Virus record (IMG/VR): IMGVR_UViG_3300010885_055964
Coordinates: 114,027 to 178,026 of that record
Direction: 5' to 3' (one strand)
Length of the DNA: 64,000 nt
Source: a virus
Shown here: positions 45,075-53,299 of the stretch, piece by piece
Numbering within the stretch: position 1 is the stretch's first letter
How the letters are laid out: each line of letters opens with the position of its first letter
The notes under the pieces: model-generated
Database searches by the model: none
Told to the model about the DNA's origin: nothing
Seen by the model: the letters and a program-made list of their open reading frames with translations, nothing else
Program-made: the position numbers and the translations under genes

Positions 45075-45446
45075 ATGCGTGGTTTATTAGTATTGGTTTT
45101 AATCTGTGTGTGCAGTGTTGCCGAAGCTCGTCCTAGACGGGTTTATAATTCTGGGTCCACATCTGCGGGTCAGTCAGCTAATAACTTCACGTATACTTCT
45201 AACACTACTTCTAGTGCTAACATTGGAAGTAGTGACCAGGAGAGGTGCCAGGCAGAAGCTAATTACATGGCAGCTAATAATATAACTGGCCATGTTTGGG
45301 GGTGCATCGGAAGTTTTGAGGGGGTTGGTTATGGTTCTAGTCCTAACTGCAACACGTGCACACCTTCGAGTCGCATGAATAATACTGGCGATGCCTCTGC
45401 CCAAGGCCGCAATGGCATGTGGTATAGGGTCAGAAGCTGGCGGTAG
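45075..45446 (+). CDS. Secreted small protein with signal peptide, 123 aa
   Basis: ATG 45075 follows GGGAGGA, and the protein begins with a clear signal peptide (MRGLLVLVLICVCSVAEA, likely cut before RP). The mature part is Ser/Asn/Thr-rich, then has four or more cysteines including CNTC. An in-frame ATG at 45006 would bury the signal and is rejected. Probably a periplasmic or cell-surface protein made during infection; superinfection exclusion would fit but is not shown. Confidence 0.6.
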   Translation: MRGLLVLVLICVCSVAEARPRRVYNSGSTSAGQSANNFTYTSNTTSSANIGSSDQERCQAEANYMAANNITGHVWGCIGSFEGVGYGSSPNCNTCTPSSRMNNTGDASAQGRNGMWYRVRSWR

Positions 45447-45506
45447 TCAGATCGGTATATAATCGATCGGAGGCTGACGCTGAGCCAGTTGACGATTGGT
45501 ATGGTG

Positions 45507-45577
45507 TGCCTGATGGTGTAACGGTAGCACAAAGGATTTTGGTTCCTTTTGTCTAGGTTCGAATCCTAGTCAGGCAA
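45507..45577 (+). tRNA. tRNA-Gln (anticodon UUG)
   Basis: A full cloverleaf. The acceptor stem is TGCCTGA/TCAGGCA. The D arm contains TAACGGTAG. The anticodon stem AAGGA/TCCTT holds loop TTTTGGT (anticodon TTG), and the T arm is CTAGGTTCGAATCCTAG. Discriminator base A; CCA is not encoded. A lone tRNA in this window; it matches the frequent CAA codons of this AT-rich phage. A hairpin (45446-45478) lies before it. Confidence 0.95.
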
Positions 45578-45618
45578 TTGTTCAACTGTTTCTTAACTAT
45601 TACACAGGAGTTAATATA

Positions 45619-45804
45619 ATGTTAAAGATATTTAATGCATTTCAGATGGTTGCAATGTTTGCCTTTGCCCCATTTGGTATCCAATATCTGGCTAATGCGT
45701 CTTTTCCATTTCAAGCTGCAGCTCTTTGGATTGGTATAATCATATATCTTGTGTTTTTCGTGATAATGTGGGTATGCATTGTAGCCGCAATCGAAAAGCA
45801 GTAA
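45619..45804 (+). CDS. Small membrane protein, 61 aa
   Basis: Two membrane spans (about residues 6-24 and 33-57) with few charges, ending IEKQ. CAGGAG lies before the ATG. Unrecognised; it lies between the tRNA and an exonuclease gene. Confidence 0.6.
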   Translation: MLKIFNAFQMVAMFAFAPFGIQYLANASFPFQAAALWIGIIIYLVFFVIMWVCIVAAIEKQ

Positions 45805-45816
45805 CATAGGTGAAAT

Positions 45817-46398
45817 ATGTACCTGTTTATCGACACAGAAACCGGAGGTATAACTACGGATTATAGTTTATTATCTATTACGGCTATCGTAACAGATAAA
45901 CATTTTAATGTGGTACCTGTGGTCGATTATCCGAATGGCATCCAATTATTCATTAAGTCTCCAAAATATGTAGTTAATGCACAGGCGTTAGCTATTAATA
46001 ATATAAACATAGTATCGCATGATAAGTCTGCAGTCTGTGTTTCGGATGCGAGACAAGCATTGTTGTCATATCTGCAAGATGCTCTTAAATTGTCGAATTG
46101 CCACAGATTTATAATGGCAGGTCATAATGTGGTATTCGATCGTATTTTCATAGATAAACATCTATTAATAGATGGTGAATTAGAGAAATATATAACATAT
46201 CCTTTTTTTGATACTGCAGTAATAGCTAGATTATTGACAACATTGGGCTTACATGACAAGGGCTTCTCTCTGGCTATTCTGATGAGCAAATTTTGCCCAG
46301 AATACCCTACGGGCACATTGCATGATTCATATTTTGATACTATGGCTACTATTAAGTTGGCTAAAAAATTCGTAGAAATACTAGGTATTCCTAAATGA
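45817..46398 (+). CDS. DnaQ-like DEDD 3'-5' exonuclease
   Basis: A 193-residue protein with the three exonuclease motifs: FIDTETGG (D6, E8), AGHNVVFDRIF and HDSYFDTMATIKLA. The last is the DEDDh form (H four or five residues before D). No polymerase domain is attached, so it is a stand-alone exonuclease for proofreading or nucleic acid breakdown, like other single-domain phage DEDD enzymes. Start ATG follows the membrane-protein gene by 12 bases. Confidence 0.8.
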   Translation: MYLFIDTETGGITTDYSLLSITAIVTDKHFNVVPVVDYPNGIQLFIKSPKYVVNAQALAINNINIVSHDKSAVCVSDARQALLSYLQDALKLSNCHRFIMAGHNVVFDRIFIDKHLLIDGELEKYITYPFFDTAVIARLLTTLGLHDKGFSLAILMSKFCPEYPTGTLHDSYFDTMATIKLAKKFVEILGIPK

Positions 46399-46466
46399 TA
46401 ACATCAAAATTGATATGCATTGTAGCAGCAATCTAAAAGGGATAACTCCGGGTAATAATTCGCTCT

Positions 46467-47153
46467 ATGACTTCAATTTTGCGGCAGTTGGCCAAATACC
46501 AGCCACCAGCTCCCACACAATTAGCACCTGTAGAGGTGGTCGAAGTCCAGTCTTCTACTCATCCATATGCCGACATAGTAGAGAGGCTTTGCACACTCCC
46601 TCCCGGAGGCAAAAGATCCGAAGAAATCTTCCGATCGCTTAAAGCATTGAATGATTTCAGCCCGCCACCATTGGTAGGCAAATTATATCCGCTCGAGCTA
46701 GCCGTTTTGTATCATTTATTCTATCATCACAAGATAACCTTGAGTGATGAGGGTGTTGCTGACGCGATTTTGAACAATTTCGTTACGAGAGCCATTGGCC
46801 AAGACGGCATAGAAGAATATATGTCACAGTTAAAGAATGGGTTTGATGATTGTTCGATTAAGATCTTTTTATTTAGGGTGATGGTGGCAGCTTTTGGCCG
46901 TCGAGATAGATATACTAATAATCAGGATAAAATCGAACGTTCATTTGGGATTAAAGCTGCCCATGCTTTGGGGGCTGCTGCTGCGGCTAAGGACGCATGG
47001 AAAGGCTTAGAATATAATCAGTCAATAGCAAGTGTAGAACAGAGAATTATAGGAAGAATAGCTTACGTTGCATTTTGGCAGTGGTGCCAAGCAAGGCCAA
47101 ACTGGCAGTGTGGAGACTATTTGACTAATCATTCTATTAAATTATTGGAATGA
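46467..47153 (+). CDS. Hypothetical protein, 228 aa
   Basis: Unrecognised. A proline-rich start is followed by a helical, alanine-rich domain with aromatic clusters (AVLYHLFYHH, then YVAFWQWCQARPNW). No membrane span is clear. A second long frame overlaps the first 180 bases but lacks coding character. Confidence 0.55.
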   Translation: MTSILRQLAKYQPPAPTQLAPVEVVEVQSSTHPYADIVERLCTLPPGGKRSEEIFRSLKALNDFSPPPLVGKLYPLELAVLYHLFYHHKITLSDEGVADAILNNFVTRAIGQDGIEEYMSQLKNGFDDCSIKIFLFRVMVAAFGRRDRYTNNQDKIERSFGIKAAHALGAAAAAKDAWKGLEYNQSIASVEQRIIGRIAYVAFWQWCQARPNWQCGDYLTNHSIKLLE

Positions 47154-47205
47154 TCAATGTGTCAGTTGGCTCATATAGTATCCTACGAAAAGCGTTTACA
47201 TATGA

Positions 47206-47214
47206 TCAAATATA
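47206..47214 (+). promoter_or_regulatory. Candidate late-promoter element (TCAAATATA)
   Basis: ATCAAATATATTATAA lies 33 bases before ATG 47239, in an 85-base gap between genes. Confidence 0.45.
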
Positions 47215-47238
47215 TTATAACTAATAGGACAGATAACT

Positions 47239-47799
47239 ATGTGGTTTATATGGAAGTCAAATCAACTATCCGAATTATCTAAACAGATAACAGATCAAAA
47301 GAATATAATAAAGAAAATAAGATATGAACAATTGGATCTGATTACACGTATTAGATATCTTGAACGGTTAATCAAAAGTGTGTGCAAGAGCAAGTTGGGG
47401 CCTGTTGGGTTCAAAATCACTAGTGAAAGGAACGGCGAAGGCATGGCAGACATGATCAGATTCAATGTAACACTTCCACCGAAGGCTGCTCCGGACGTGG
47501 TAAGCAGAGAGTTGACGATCTCGATAGGGGATAGCCAAGAAGTCAAGATGTTGGGTGCTGATGCACTCGAGGCTGAGGGGTTTGAGGGGCCGCAAGATTC
47601 CGGCGTGGTAGTATCCCTTGTGGATATTGATGATAGTGGTAATAGGTCAGAATCGAGCAGCATCAGCTTTGTGCTTGCTGATGTGGTGCCCCCGCCGATG
47701 CCAGGCACGTTGGGGGTTGTGGTACTTGATGAGCACTTCGTAGATGATGCTGTGGTCGAGCCTGCTCCTCCGTCCGAAGAGCAGTTTCCGAACACTTGA
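47239..47799 (+). CDS. Hypothetical protein with coiled-coil start and beta-sandwich end, 186 aa
   Basis: Residues 1-60 are a basic coiled coil (an isoleucine/leucine heptad run). From about residue 68 (MADMIRFNVTLPP) the sequence becomes beta-rich, GC-richer and acidic, with VVVSLVDIDDSGNRS and SSISFVLADVVPPPMPGTLG. This looks like an Ig/fibronectin-type sandwich, as found on phage capsid decoration proteins. The shift in base use suggests either a fusion or a separate gene starting at ATG 47443. A large hairpin follows. Confidence 0.5.
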   Translation: MWFIWKSNQLSELSKQITDQKNIIKKIRYEQLDLITRIRYLERLIKSVCKSKLGPVGFKITSERNGEGMADMIRFNVTLPPKAAPDVVSRELTISIGDSQEVKMLGADALEAEGFEGPQDSGVVVSLVDIDDSGNRSESSSISFVLADVVPPPMPGTLGVVVLDEHFVDDAVVEPAPPSEEQFPNT

Positions 47800-47829
47800 T
47801 CGGATACAGACTCGCAGTATTGGTGCTTA

Positions 47830-47858
47830 GGGGGCCAAATGCATTGCATTTGGCCCCC
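47830..47858 (+). terminator. Strong hairpin, terminator-like but without T-run
   Basis: GGGGGCCAAATGCA and TGCATTTGGCCCCC are perfect inverted copies separated by one T, so about 12 to 13 base pairs can form. It lies 31 bases after the stop at 47799. The absence of a T tract leaves its role open: terminator, mRNA end protection or binding site. Confidence 0.6.
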
Positions 47859-47957
47859 GGCCTATATAATATATTGGGCGATAACGCATAGATGCTCGAA
47901 TTAGATATTGGTATGTATATAACATATTGGTTTGGTACATTAACGAAGGGAATAATT

Positions 47958-48191
47958 ATGCCGGTTACATGTCGGAGAAGCAAAGCAGCAGTTGCATCAA
48001 GCAAAAGCTGGGAAAGAGCGAGTAAACTGTGCCAGGCGGCAGGGTTGAGCAACAAGACTTTAGCACGGAGTTTTATCGCCAGTAATAAGGACGACGATAT
48101 CGTATCCATCTTAGATGGGCGGATTGATAAGCGTAACGCTAAGGTAAGGTCTATAATTCATGACTACATCACATGGCTCAAGAAACGATGA
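47958..48191 (+). CDS. Hypothetical protein, 77 aa
   Basis: Basic helical protein. ATG 47958 has GAAGGGA upstream and is preferred to ATG 47892. The end is followed by a clear terminator. Unrecognised; size and charge would fit a DNA-binding or regulatory protein. Confidence 0.5.
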   Translation: MPVTCRRSKAAVASSKSWERASKLCQAAGLSNKTLARSFIASNKDDDIVSILDGRIDKRNAKVRSIIHDYITWLKKR

Positions 48192-48223
48192 TGTTGGTCA
48201 TTTTAATATAGAATATTACTATC

Positions 48224-48253
48224 GCAAAAAGCCCGGTAATACGGGCTTTTTGC
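48224..48253 (+). terminator. Rho-independent terminator
   Basis: GCAAAAAGCCCG and CGGGCTTTTTGC pair perfectly around a six-base loop. The A-run/T-run symmetry means it could also work on the opposite strand. Confidence 0.9.
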
Positions 48254-48313
48254 ATATGCTGATTTAATGGTGGCTAATAGCTACAGAATCGGTTATATCT
48301 AATTAAATATACT

Positions 48314-48478
48314 ATGACTATGAGACTTACTGAAATAAGTGAGGGGTATTGGCAAGTGCCACCTACAAGGTACCCCAATTCATTGGTGAAGCCTACCAAA
48401 GGGCGTATGAGTTTTTTAATATGCCCATCAGACAGAAGTCGATTCTTTAAGAAGAGACGAAAACGTAGATCTAAATAA
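48314..48478 (+). CDS. Possible small basic protein, 54 aa
   Basis: An open frame filling the gap up to the next gene, whose ATG is three bases after this stop. The last 15 residues are very basic (FFKKRRKRRSK). The ribosome binding site is poor; AAATATA lies just before the ATG. Confidence 0.35.
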   Translation: MTMRLTEISEGYWQVPPTRYPNSLVKPTKGRMSFLICPSDRSRFFKKRRKRRSK

Positions 48479-48480
48479 AA

Positions 48481-49224
48481 ATGGGTGTAAAAATGAAGTC
48501 CATATTACTATGTTTAACTGGGCTTATTTGCCGTTTGGTTGGTTTATTTGGTGATAGGGCAAGAGCAGCATTTGGTTCATGGCTGGTTAAGTTTATTAAC
48601 GGTCGTAAAATAGCGACGATACCGTCATCTGCCATATTTGATCCGGCTACACAATTAAAAACGTTGCAAGACATAAAAACAGCCTTCGATGCATTAACAC
48701 CTGATGGTAAACGAGGTGGATGGGATGCAGTGCAAGAGCTAATCCTAAACCAAAGAAAACAAGCAGAGCCATTGTTGTCTTTGCCTAGAGAATTAATAGT
48801 AACGATAATGATGGGGATGGCTGGTGACTTTACGCCTAGATCTTCAGCTGCTGCTACAGCTAAGATAGAAGAGATAACTAAACAATATCACATGTCAGGG
48901 GAGCCCGATTTCCTATACAAGCAGGTCATCGCTGAAACAGTTAAATTGTTAATAGCTGCAGACACACAAAAAGGCGTAGGAACGGGATGCCTTAAGAAAC
49001 TTTTTGAGGCAAGAATGAATCCTGATCGAGAATTCGGTGAGAAAGTAAGAGAACAAGCAGTATTAATGGCAATGCAATATAATCCAGAATTGCAGAAATT
49101 TCTGGGAAAAACAGAACAAGGGCATTATACATTACCAGTTGGAAATACATATGAGTCTTTTGCTGCAAGTATGTTGTTTAATGCATATGGTGATTTTAAA
49201 CAAGGGCCAGTAAATGAGAGATAA
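48481..49224 (+). CDS. Hypothetical protein, 247 aa
   Basis: Unrecognised. A short hydrophobic N-terminus (residues 5-20) could be a signal or membrane anchor. The rest is soluble and helical. It overlaps the PhoH-like gene by 11 bases, so the two are probably co-expressed. Confidence 0.6.
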   Translation: MGVKMKSILLCLTGLICRLVGLFGDRARAAFGSWLVKFINGRKIATIPSSAIFDPATQLKTLQDIKTAFDALTPDGKRGGWDAVQELILNQRKQAEPLLSLPRELIVTIMMGMAGDFTPRSSAAATAKIEEITKQYHMSGEPDFLYKQVIAETVKLLIAADTQKGVGTGCLKKLFEARMNPDREFGEKVREQAVLMAMQYNPELQKFLGKTEQGHYTLPVGNTYESFAASMLFNAYGDFKQGPVNER

Positions 49225-49909
49225 AGACATGAAGAGACAGAAAAGACGAAGAAAGAAGCCAGAGCAAGTAGAGCAGATGCTACGGGAAGTCGCTTTATCG
49301 CCTATAAATAAACAACAAGACGCAGCTATAAAAGCGATTTCTAGAGCTTCAGTGGCTTTCTTAGTAGGACCAGCAGGTACTGGTAAGACCCACATAGCAT
49401 GTGGTTACGCTGCAAGATGCGTAGCTGACGGTAAGGTAGAGCGTATTATATTAACCAGACCAATTGTCGAAGCTGGTGAGAGTTTAGGCTTTTTACCAGG
49501 CACTCTCGAGGAAAAGTCTGCTCCATACTTGTTGCCTATTTATGACGCATTAGACACTGTAGCAGGTAAAGTAGGCCAGAGACGTGAACAACTACGTGCG
49601 TCATTACAAATATCTCCTTTAGCTTACATGAGAGGCCGTACGTTTAACCGGTCGATTATAGTAGTAGATGAATCACAGAATTGTACACTTGCACAATTGC
49701 GATTAGTAATTTCACGTCTGGGTGTTGATTCACAGATGATATTAACTGGAGATCTATCGCAGAGTGACCTAAGGAGTAACGATCAGGCACTCGGGTCAGT
49801 AATAGACAAGCTTGAAGGCACACCCGGTGTAGCAATATTCAGATTTGATGACACAGGAATAGTACGACACCCTATCCTCGCAGAAGTATTGAGAAGACTA
49901 AGTAAATAA
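49214..49909 (+). CDS. phoH: PhoH-like ATPase
   Basis: A 231-residue protein with the PhoH set: Walker A GPAGTGKT (about residues 53-60), RPIVEAGESLGFLPG, Walker B IIVVDESQN and LTGDLSQSD. These are the signature blocks of PhoH in phages and bacteria. The basic 30-residue start may bind RNA. Biochemical roles of phage PhoH are unsettled (RNA helicase/ATPase activity is proposed). The host PIN domain seen in PhoH2 is absent. Confidence 0.85.
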   Translation: MRDKDMKRQKRRRKKPEQVEQMLREVALSPINKQQDAAIKAISRASVAFLVGPAGTGKTHIACGYAARCVADGKVERIILTRPIVEAGESLGFLPGTLEEKSAPYLLPIYDALDTVAGKVGQRREQLRASLQISPLAYMRGRTFNRSIIVVDESQNCTLAQLRLVISRLGVDSQMILTGDLSQSDLRSNDQALGSVIDKLEGTPGVAIFRFDDTGIVRHPILAEVLRRLSK

Positions 49910-49925
49910 ATTAGCCAACCGGAAG

Positions 49926-49934
49926 TCAAATATA
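49926..49934 (+). promoter_or_regulatory. Candidate late-promoter element (TCAAATATA)
   Basis: AGTCAAATATAC lies 45 bases before ATG 49971 in a 61-base gap. The longest spacing of the set. Confidence 0.4.
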
Positions 49935-49970
49935 CTCGAGAAAAGTTAGACTGAACAAACGAGGGATATT

Positions 49971-50399
49971 ATGGACAAGATAGCCACGATCCAAGATAAT
50001 AAATATTACTTAAAGATGAAGAGTATCATCGAATATACCATGTCCGCATTTGACGATGGTAAGTTATCAGTATCAGAGGTGTGGGCATTCGGTTTAATAT
50101 TGGGTGACGCGGTGAGCACAGTAATAAATGATTCTATAAAGTGGGATGAGGGAGACACAGCAGCGGTAAAAGCAGCGGCTGTGGAATTATACAAACAATT
50201 TGTTGAGCCATTAGATTTGCCAGGCCCCGATTATATGGTTGACCCCTTGCTAAGGGATGTGGTCATCCCTGGCATAGTTGAGGGAGCTGTAAGATTAGCC
50301 AAGGGCAAAGAGGTCTTGATTCAGAAGCAATCTGCAGAAGCCATGGGGTCAGTAGGTGCCTCAGACTGGCCCAGCCAGCCAGTTAGCAAATTTAAATAA
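49971..50399 (+). CDS. Hypothetical protein, 142 aa
   Basis: Unrecognised helical, acidic protein with a mildly hydrophobic helix around residues 40-60 and a proline-bearing end. It may be a small structural protein, judged from its own promoter-like motif. Confidence 0.55.
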   Translation: MDKIATIQDNKYYLKMKSIIEYTMSAFDDGKLSVSEVWAFGLILGDAVSTVINDSIKWDEGDTAAVKAAAVELYKQFVEPLDLPGPDYMVDPLLRDVVIPGIVEGAVRLAKGKEVLIQKQSAEAMGSVGASDWPSQPVSKFK

Positions 50400-50443
50400 G
50401 TAGTAGACTTACGCTGAAGGCCCACACACCCAAGAGGCCAATC

Positions 50444-50797
50444 ATGTCTGTTAACCTAGCAATATCACGTGGGTTAATCACAGAAGATCCTAATGTATCG
50501 GCAGAACAACCAACAGGTGCAATAGCCCCAAATGCTTGGGGCGGAAGCTATTCATCCAAGCAGAGCAATGCTCCATATTCACCATCAGATAGACCACTTA
50601 ATAGTCATGAGAAGGCGATGATCGTTTATATGAGTTATCTGCAGGGTAAAAAATTGCCAGAAACTCGTGAATATTTTGATAGTTTTGGTGGGCGACAAGG
50701 ATTCTTACAAATGGCCACTAAGGACGAAATGTGGATCAAAACCAATCAGAAGCAGAGAGAGTATATGCTGTCGCAGATGATATCGTCAGTAACATAA
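50444..50797 (+). CDS. Hypothetical protein, 117 aa
   Basis: Unrecognised. The disordered, Pro/Ser/Asn-rich first half is followed by helices. AGAGG precedes the ATG. Confidence 0.55.
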   Translation: MSVNLAISRGLITEDPNVSAEQPTGAIAPNAWGGSYSSKQSNAPYSPSDRPLNSHEKAMIVYMSYLQGKKLPETREYFDSFGGRQGFLQMATKDEMWIKTNQKQREYMLSQMISSVT

Positions 50798-50826
50798 TAA
50801 TCTGATATTGCTGCGAATTTAATCGT

Positions 50827-51549
50827 ATGGATTTCGTTAGTAAATTAATATCGATATTCGAGTCTACTAAAAAGGGCCACCTACATCAGCAATTGTGGCC
50901 AGATGGTAAGCATATAGATGGTGATGTAAGAATCAGATTAGATAAAATAGCGAACGATTTTATCAACGATCATGAAATACCCTCAGAAGCCATAATAGAT
51001 ATAATCTTGACTGGTAGCATGGCTAACTATAATTGGACTAGTTATTCAGATATCGATTTGCATATATTAGTAGATTTTGAACAACAGGAAGAATGTGAGC
51101 ATATACTGAGTGATTATTACAACGTGGCCAAATCTTTATGGAATGATAAACATCATATTACTATATTTGATCATGAAGTAGAAATATACGTGCAGGATAG
51201 TAATGAAGCACATTACTCGACTGGCGTGTACTCACTTAAGAAAAACAAGTGGATCACCAAACCAAGTAAAGAACAGACTTCGATTAAACCAAACCAAGAG
51301 GCCGTAGAGAGGAAAGCACGTAGGCTGGCTAGTAAGGTATCATCCATAAACGCATCAGATAAAGACGCTGAAAGTCAGGCTAAAAAATTGATGCAGTATA
51401 TTAAGGATATGAGAATGGAAGGGCTTCGCAATGAGGGCGAATATTCTATTGAGAACCTAGCATTTAAATATTTGAGGAATAAAGGTTATTTAGAAAAGTT
51501 ATCATCATTGAGTATTAAATCTTATGATCATAAATTATCAGTAAAATAG
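50827..51549 (+). CDS. Nucleotidyltransferase-fold protein
   Basis: A 240-residue protein. LTGSMANYNWTSYSDIDLHI (about residues 62-80) carries the GS..N and D.D core of the polymerase-beta-like nucleotidyltransferase fold, and VEIYVQD supplies the third acid. The remainder is helical. It may transfer a nucleotide to a tRNA, protein or drug-like substrate. The family is diverse and the substrate unknown. Similar proteins occur near head genes of other T4-like phages. Confidence 0.65.
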   Translation: MDFVSKLISIFESTKKGHLHQQLWPDGKHIDGDVRIRLDKIANDFINDHEIPSEAIIDIILTGSMANYNWTSYSDIDLHILVDFEQQEECEHILSDYYNVAKSLWNDKHHITIFDHEVEIYVQDSNEAHYSTGVYSLKKNKWITKPSKEQTSIKPNQEAVERKARRLASKVSSINASDKDAESQAKKLMQYIKDMRMEGLRNEGEYSIENLAFKYLRNKGYLEKLSSLSIKSYDHKLSVK

Positions 51550-51566
51550 GCCGTATTAAAGATATT

Positions 51567-52034
51567 ATGAACAGTAATATAATCGGTGACCCATCGTATT
51601 ATGAATTAGTTAGTTGTATCAGGTTAAATAAGGTTCAATATTATCCTATAATCACTCGTGATTGCTGCCTAATTACATATAAATCTACATCGTTAAACGA
51701 CCCTAACTCAGTCCCATTGTGCAAATTCCATTATGCCGGTGTGCTAAAATTCATGTTTAAAGATAATGAATACGCAGCTTGTGATATAGATAAAAAACAG
51801 TTGGATATCAAGTCTAAACAATTAGATGATGCTGGGCTAATAGAAAATTACAATCAGATCCAGTGGTGGTTGGGTAGATTGCCATCAGAGTATATTGGTG
51901 CCGGGAATAACCAAAGAGCTGAACAATTAGTTATTCGACGCAATCCACGCTTAGCATCGGCGGTGTTATCTGCATTCTCTAAAATAGAAAATGCAGCAGA
52001 GGAATATTATAGGATATGTGTTTACGAATGCTAA
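51567..52034 (+). CDS. Hypothetical protein, 155 aa
   Basis: Unrecognised. Mixed alpha/beta with several tyrosines and cysteines. No convincing ribosome binding site. It ends 23 bases before the AAA ATPase gene. Confidence 0.5.
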   Translation: MNSNIIGDPSYYELVSCIRLNKVQYYPIITRDCCLITYKSTSLNDPNSVPLCKFHYAGVLKFMFKDNEYAACDIDKKQLDIKSKQLDDAGLIENYNQIQWWLGRLPSEYIGAGNNQRAEQLVIRRNPRLASAVLSAFSKIENAAEEYYRICVYEC

Positions 52035-52057
52035 TGTAAATATGTCGGGAGATAGAA

Positions 52058-53281
52058 ATGGCTACGATCAGAGTAATCAAGGAAGCTATAGACATATGCA
52101 GACACGCTAAAATAAGTCTATTTATATGGGGGCACCGTGGTTTAGGTAAATCAAGCATAGTTAAACAATATACTGTAGAAAATCAGATAGGGTTTATCGA
52201 CACTAGGTGTTCTCAAATAGAGGCATCAGATATCAGAGGGTTACCGAATGCAGTAGATGGAAGAACTGTGTACCTGCCACCGGTCGATATGCCAGTTGGA
52301 GGTTTAGAATATGAGCAAATAGCAGCTAAGCTAGCGAACGTCTCACCCGCAGACTATAGGAGGGAATTTAAAAGGCTTCAACCTTATCATAACAATGGAA
52401 TATTGTTTTTAGATGAAGTGAATAGGGCTCAAGACGATGTGTTGCAAGGTATCTTTGAACTTATCCATGATGGTAGTGTAGGACAATATATATTACCAGA
52501 AGGCTGGACTGTGATATCTGCCGGCAATTTTTTCGAAGGTTATATGACCAATGGATTCAATGACCCGGCGTTTCTAGATAGGTTTTGTCATATTACTTTA
52601 TCTGGTGGTGAATCTACGTTGGGAGAGTGGGTCGATTATATGGCTAATATATATGGTGAGTCAGCTGCTGATGTGATTGAATTCGCATCACATAATGTAG
52701 ATCACTTAGATGGCAAGATAAGTGGAGAACTAGGCTTTAGTATACAACCATCGCGTAGGTCATGGGAAAAGGTAAGTAAAATCAATATACTAGCACAAAA
52801 TAATAAATATAGCCAAGAAGCTATAATGGAAGTGTATGCTGGATTGGTAGGCCGGGATTTAGCCTTATCATTCACCAAATATTCATGCCCTGTTAAACCA
52901 TCTGATATATTAAGAGATGGCGTCCAAAAATACGTGGCACCATTAAATAAGCTACAACGAAATCAATTATGTGGTTTGGTCTGGGGTTTGGTAGCTTCAA
53001 GCAAGAATAAGATAGACCAAGATGCGATATCTAATGTGTGTGCCGATTTTGCCCAATATGTTATGGATCGAGAGAAAGATTTAGCAGTAGCATTTTGTAG
53101 AGCTTTGATCAATGATGTTAATATACCAGATGAGATTAAGTCCGCTACTATTTCTAATCCTAACTTGGCCAAGATTATGTCTAAATTCAATCAAAAATCG
53201 GCTGGCAATAAAACATTTGTTGATAAACTAAACCAGATGCCCATATTGCAACAGGCATTATCCAATGTATGCTGGGGATAG
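52058..53281 (+). CDS. MoxR-type AAA+ ATPase
   Basis: A 407-residue protein with Walker A GHRGLGKS (about residues 25-32), ASDIRGLPN, Walker B LFLDEVNRA (about 115-123) and a sensor segment AGNFFEGY. DEVNRA is typical of the MoxR/RavA branch. Such ATPases usually work with a VWA protein as a chaperone or metal-insertion pair. The next gene encodes exactly such a partner. An enzyme-activation or remodelling role is inferred. Confidence 0.8.
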   Translation: MATIRVIKEAIDICRHAKISLFIWGHRGLGKSSIVKQYTVENQIGFIDTRCSQIEASDIRGLPNAVDGRTVYLPPVDMPVGGLEYEQIAAKLANVSPADYRREFKRLQPYHNNGILFLDEVNRAQDDVLQGIFELIHDGSVGQYILPEGWTVISAGNFFEGYMTNGFNDPAFLDRFCHITLSGGESTLGEWVDYMANIYGESAADVIEFASHNVDHLDGKISGELGFSIQPSRRSWEKVSKINILAQNNKYSQEAIMEVYAGLVGRDLALSFTKYSCPVKPSDILRDGVQKYVAPLNKLQRNQLCGLVWGLVASSKNKIDQDAISNVCADFAQYVMDREKDLAVAFCRALINDVNIPDEIKSATISNPNLAKIMSKFNQKSAGNKTFVDKLNQMPILQQALSNVCWG

Positions 53282-53299
53282 GCAAGACGATGCTGATAT

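Noticed and set aside
45446-45478. Hairpin between the secreted-protein gene and tRNA-Gln considered as terminator
   Set aside because: Stem is interrupted and no T-run follows; could be incidental or a tRNA processing feature, so not listed as a feature.
46415-46642. 75-codon plus-strand frame
   Set aside because: Overlaps the longer 46467 gene in another frame, and has a Cys/Ser/Arg-rich out-of-frame character.
47295-47849. 184-codon minus-strand frame
   Set aside because: Covers the plus-strand gene with a hydrophobic, serine-rich antisense reading; no start signal on that strand.
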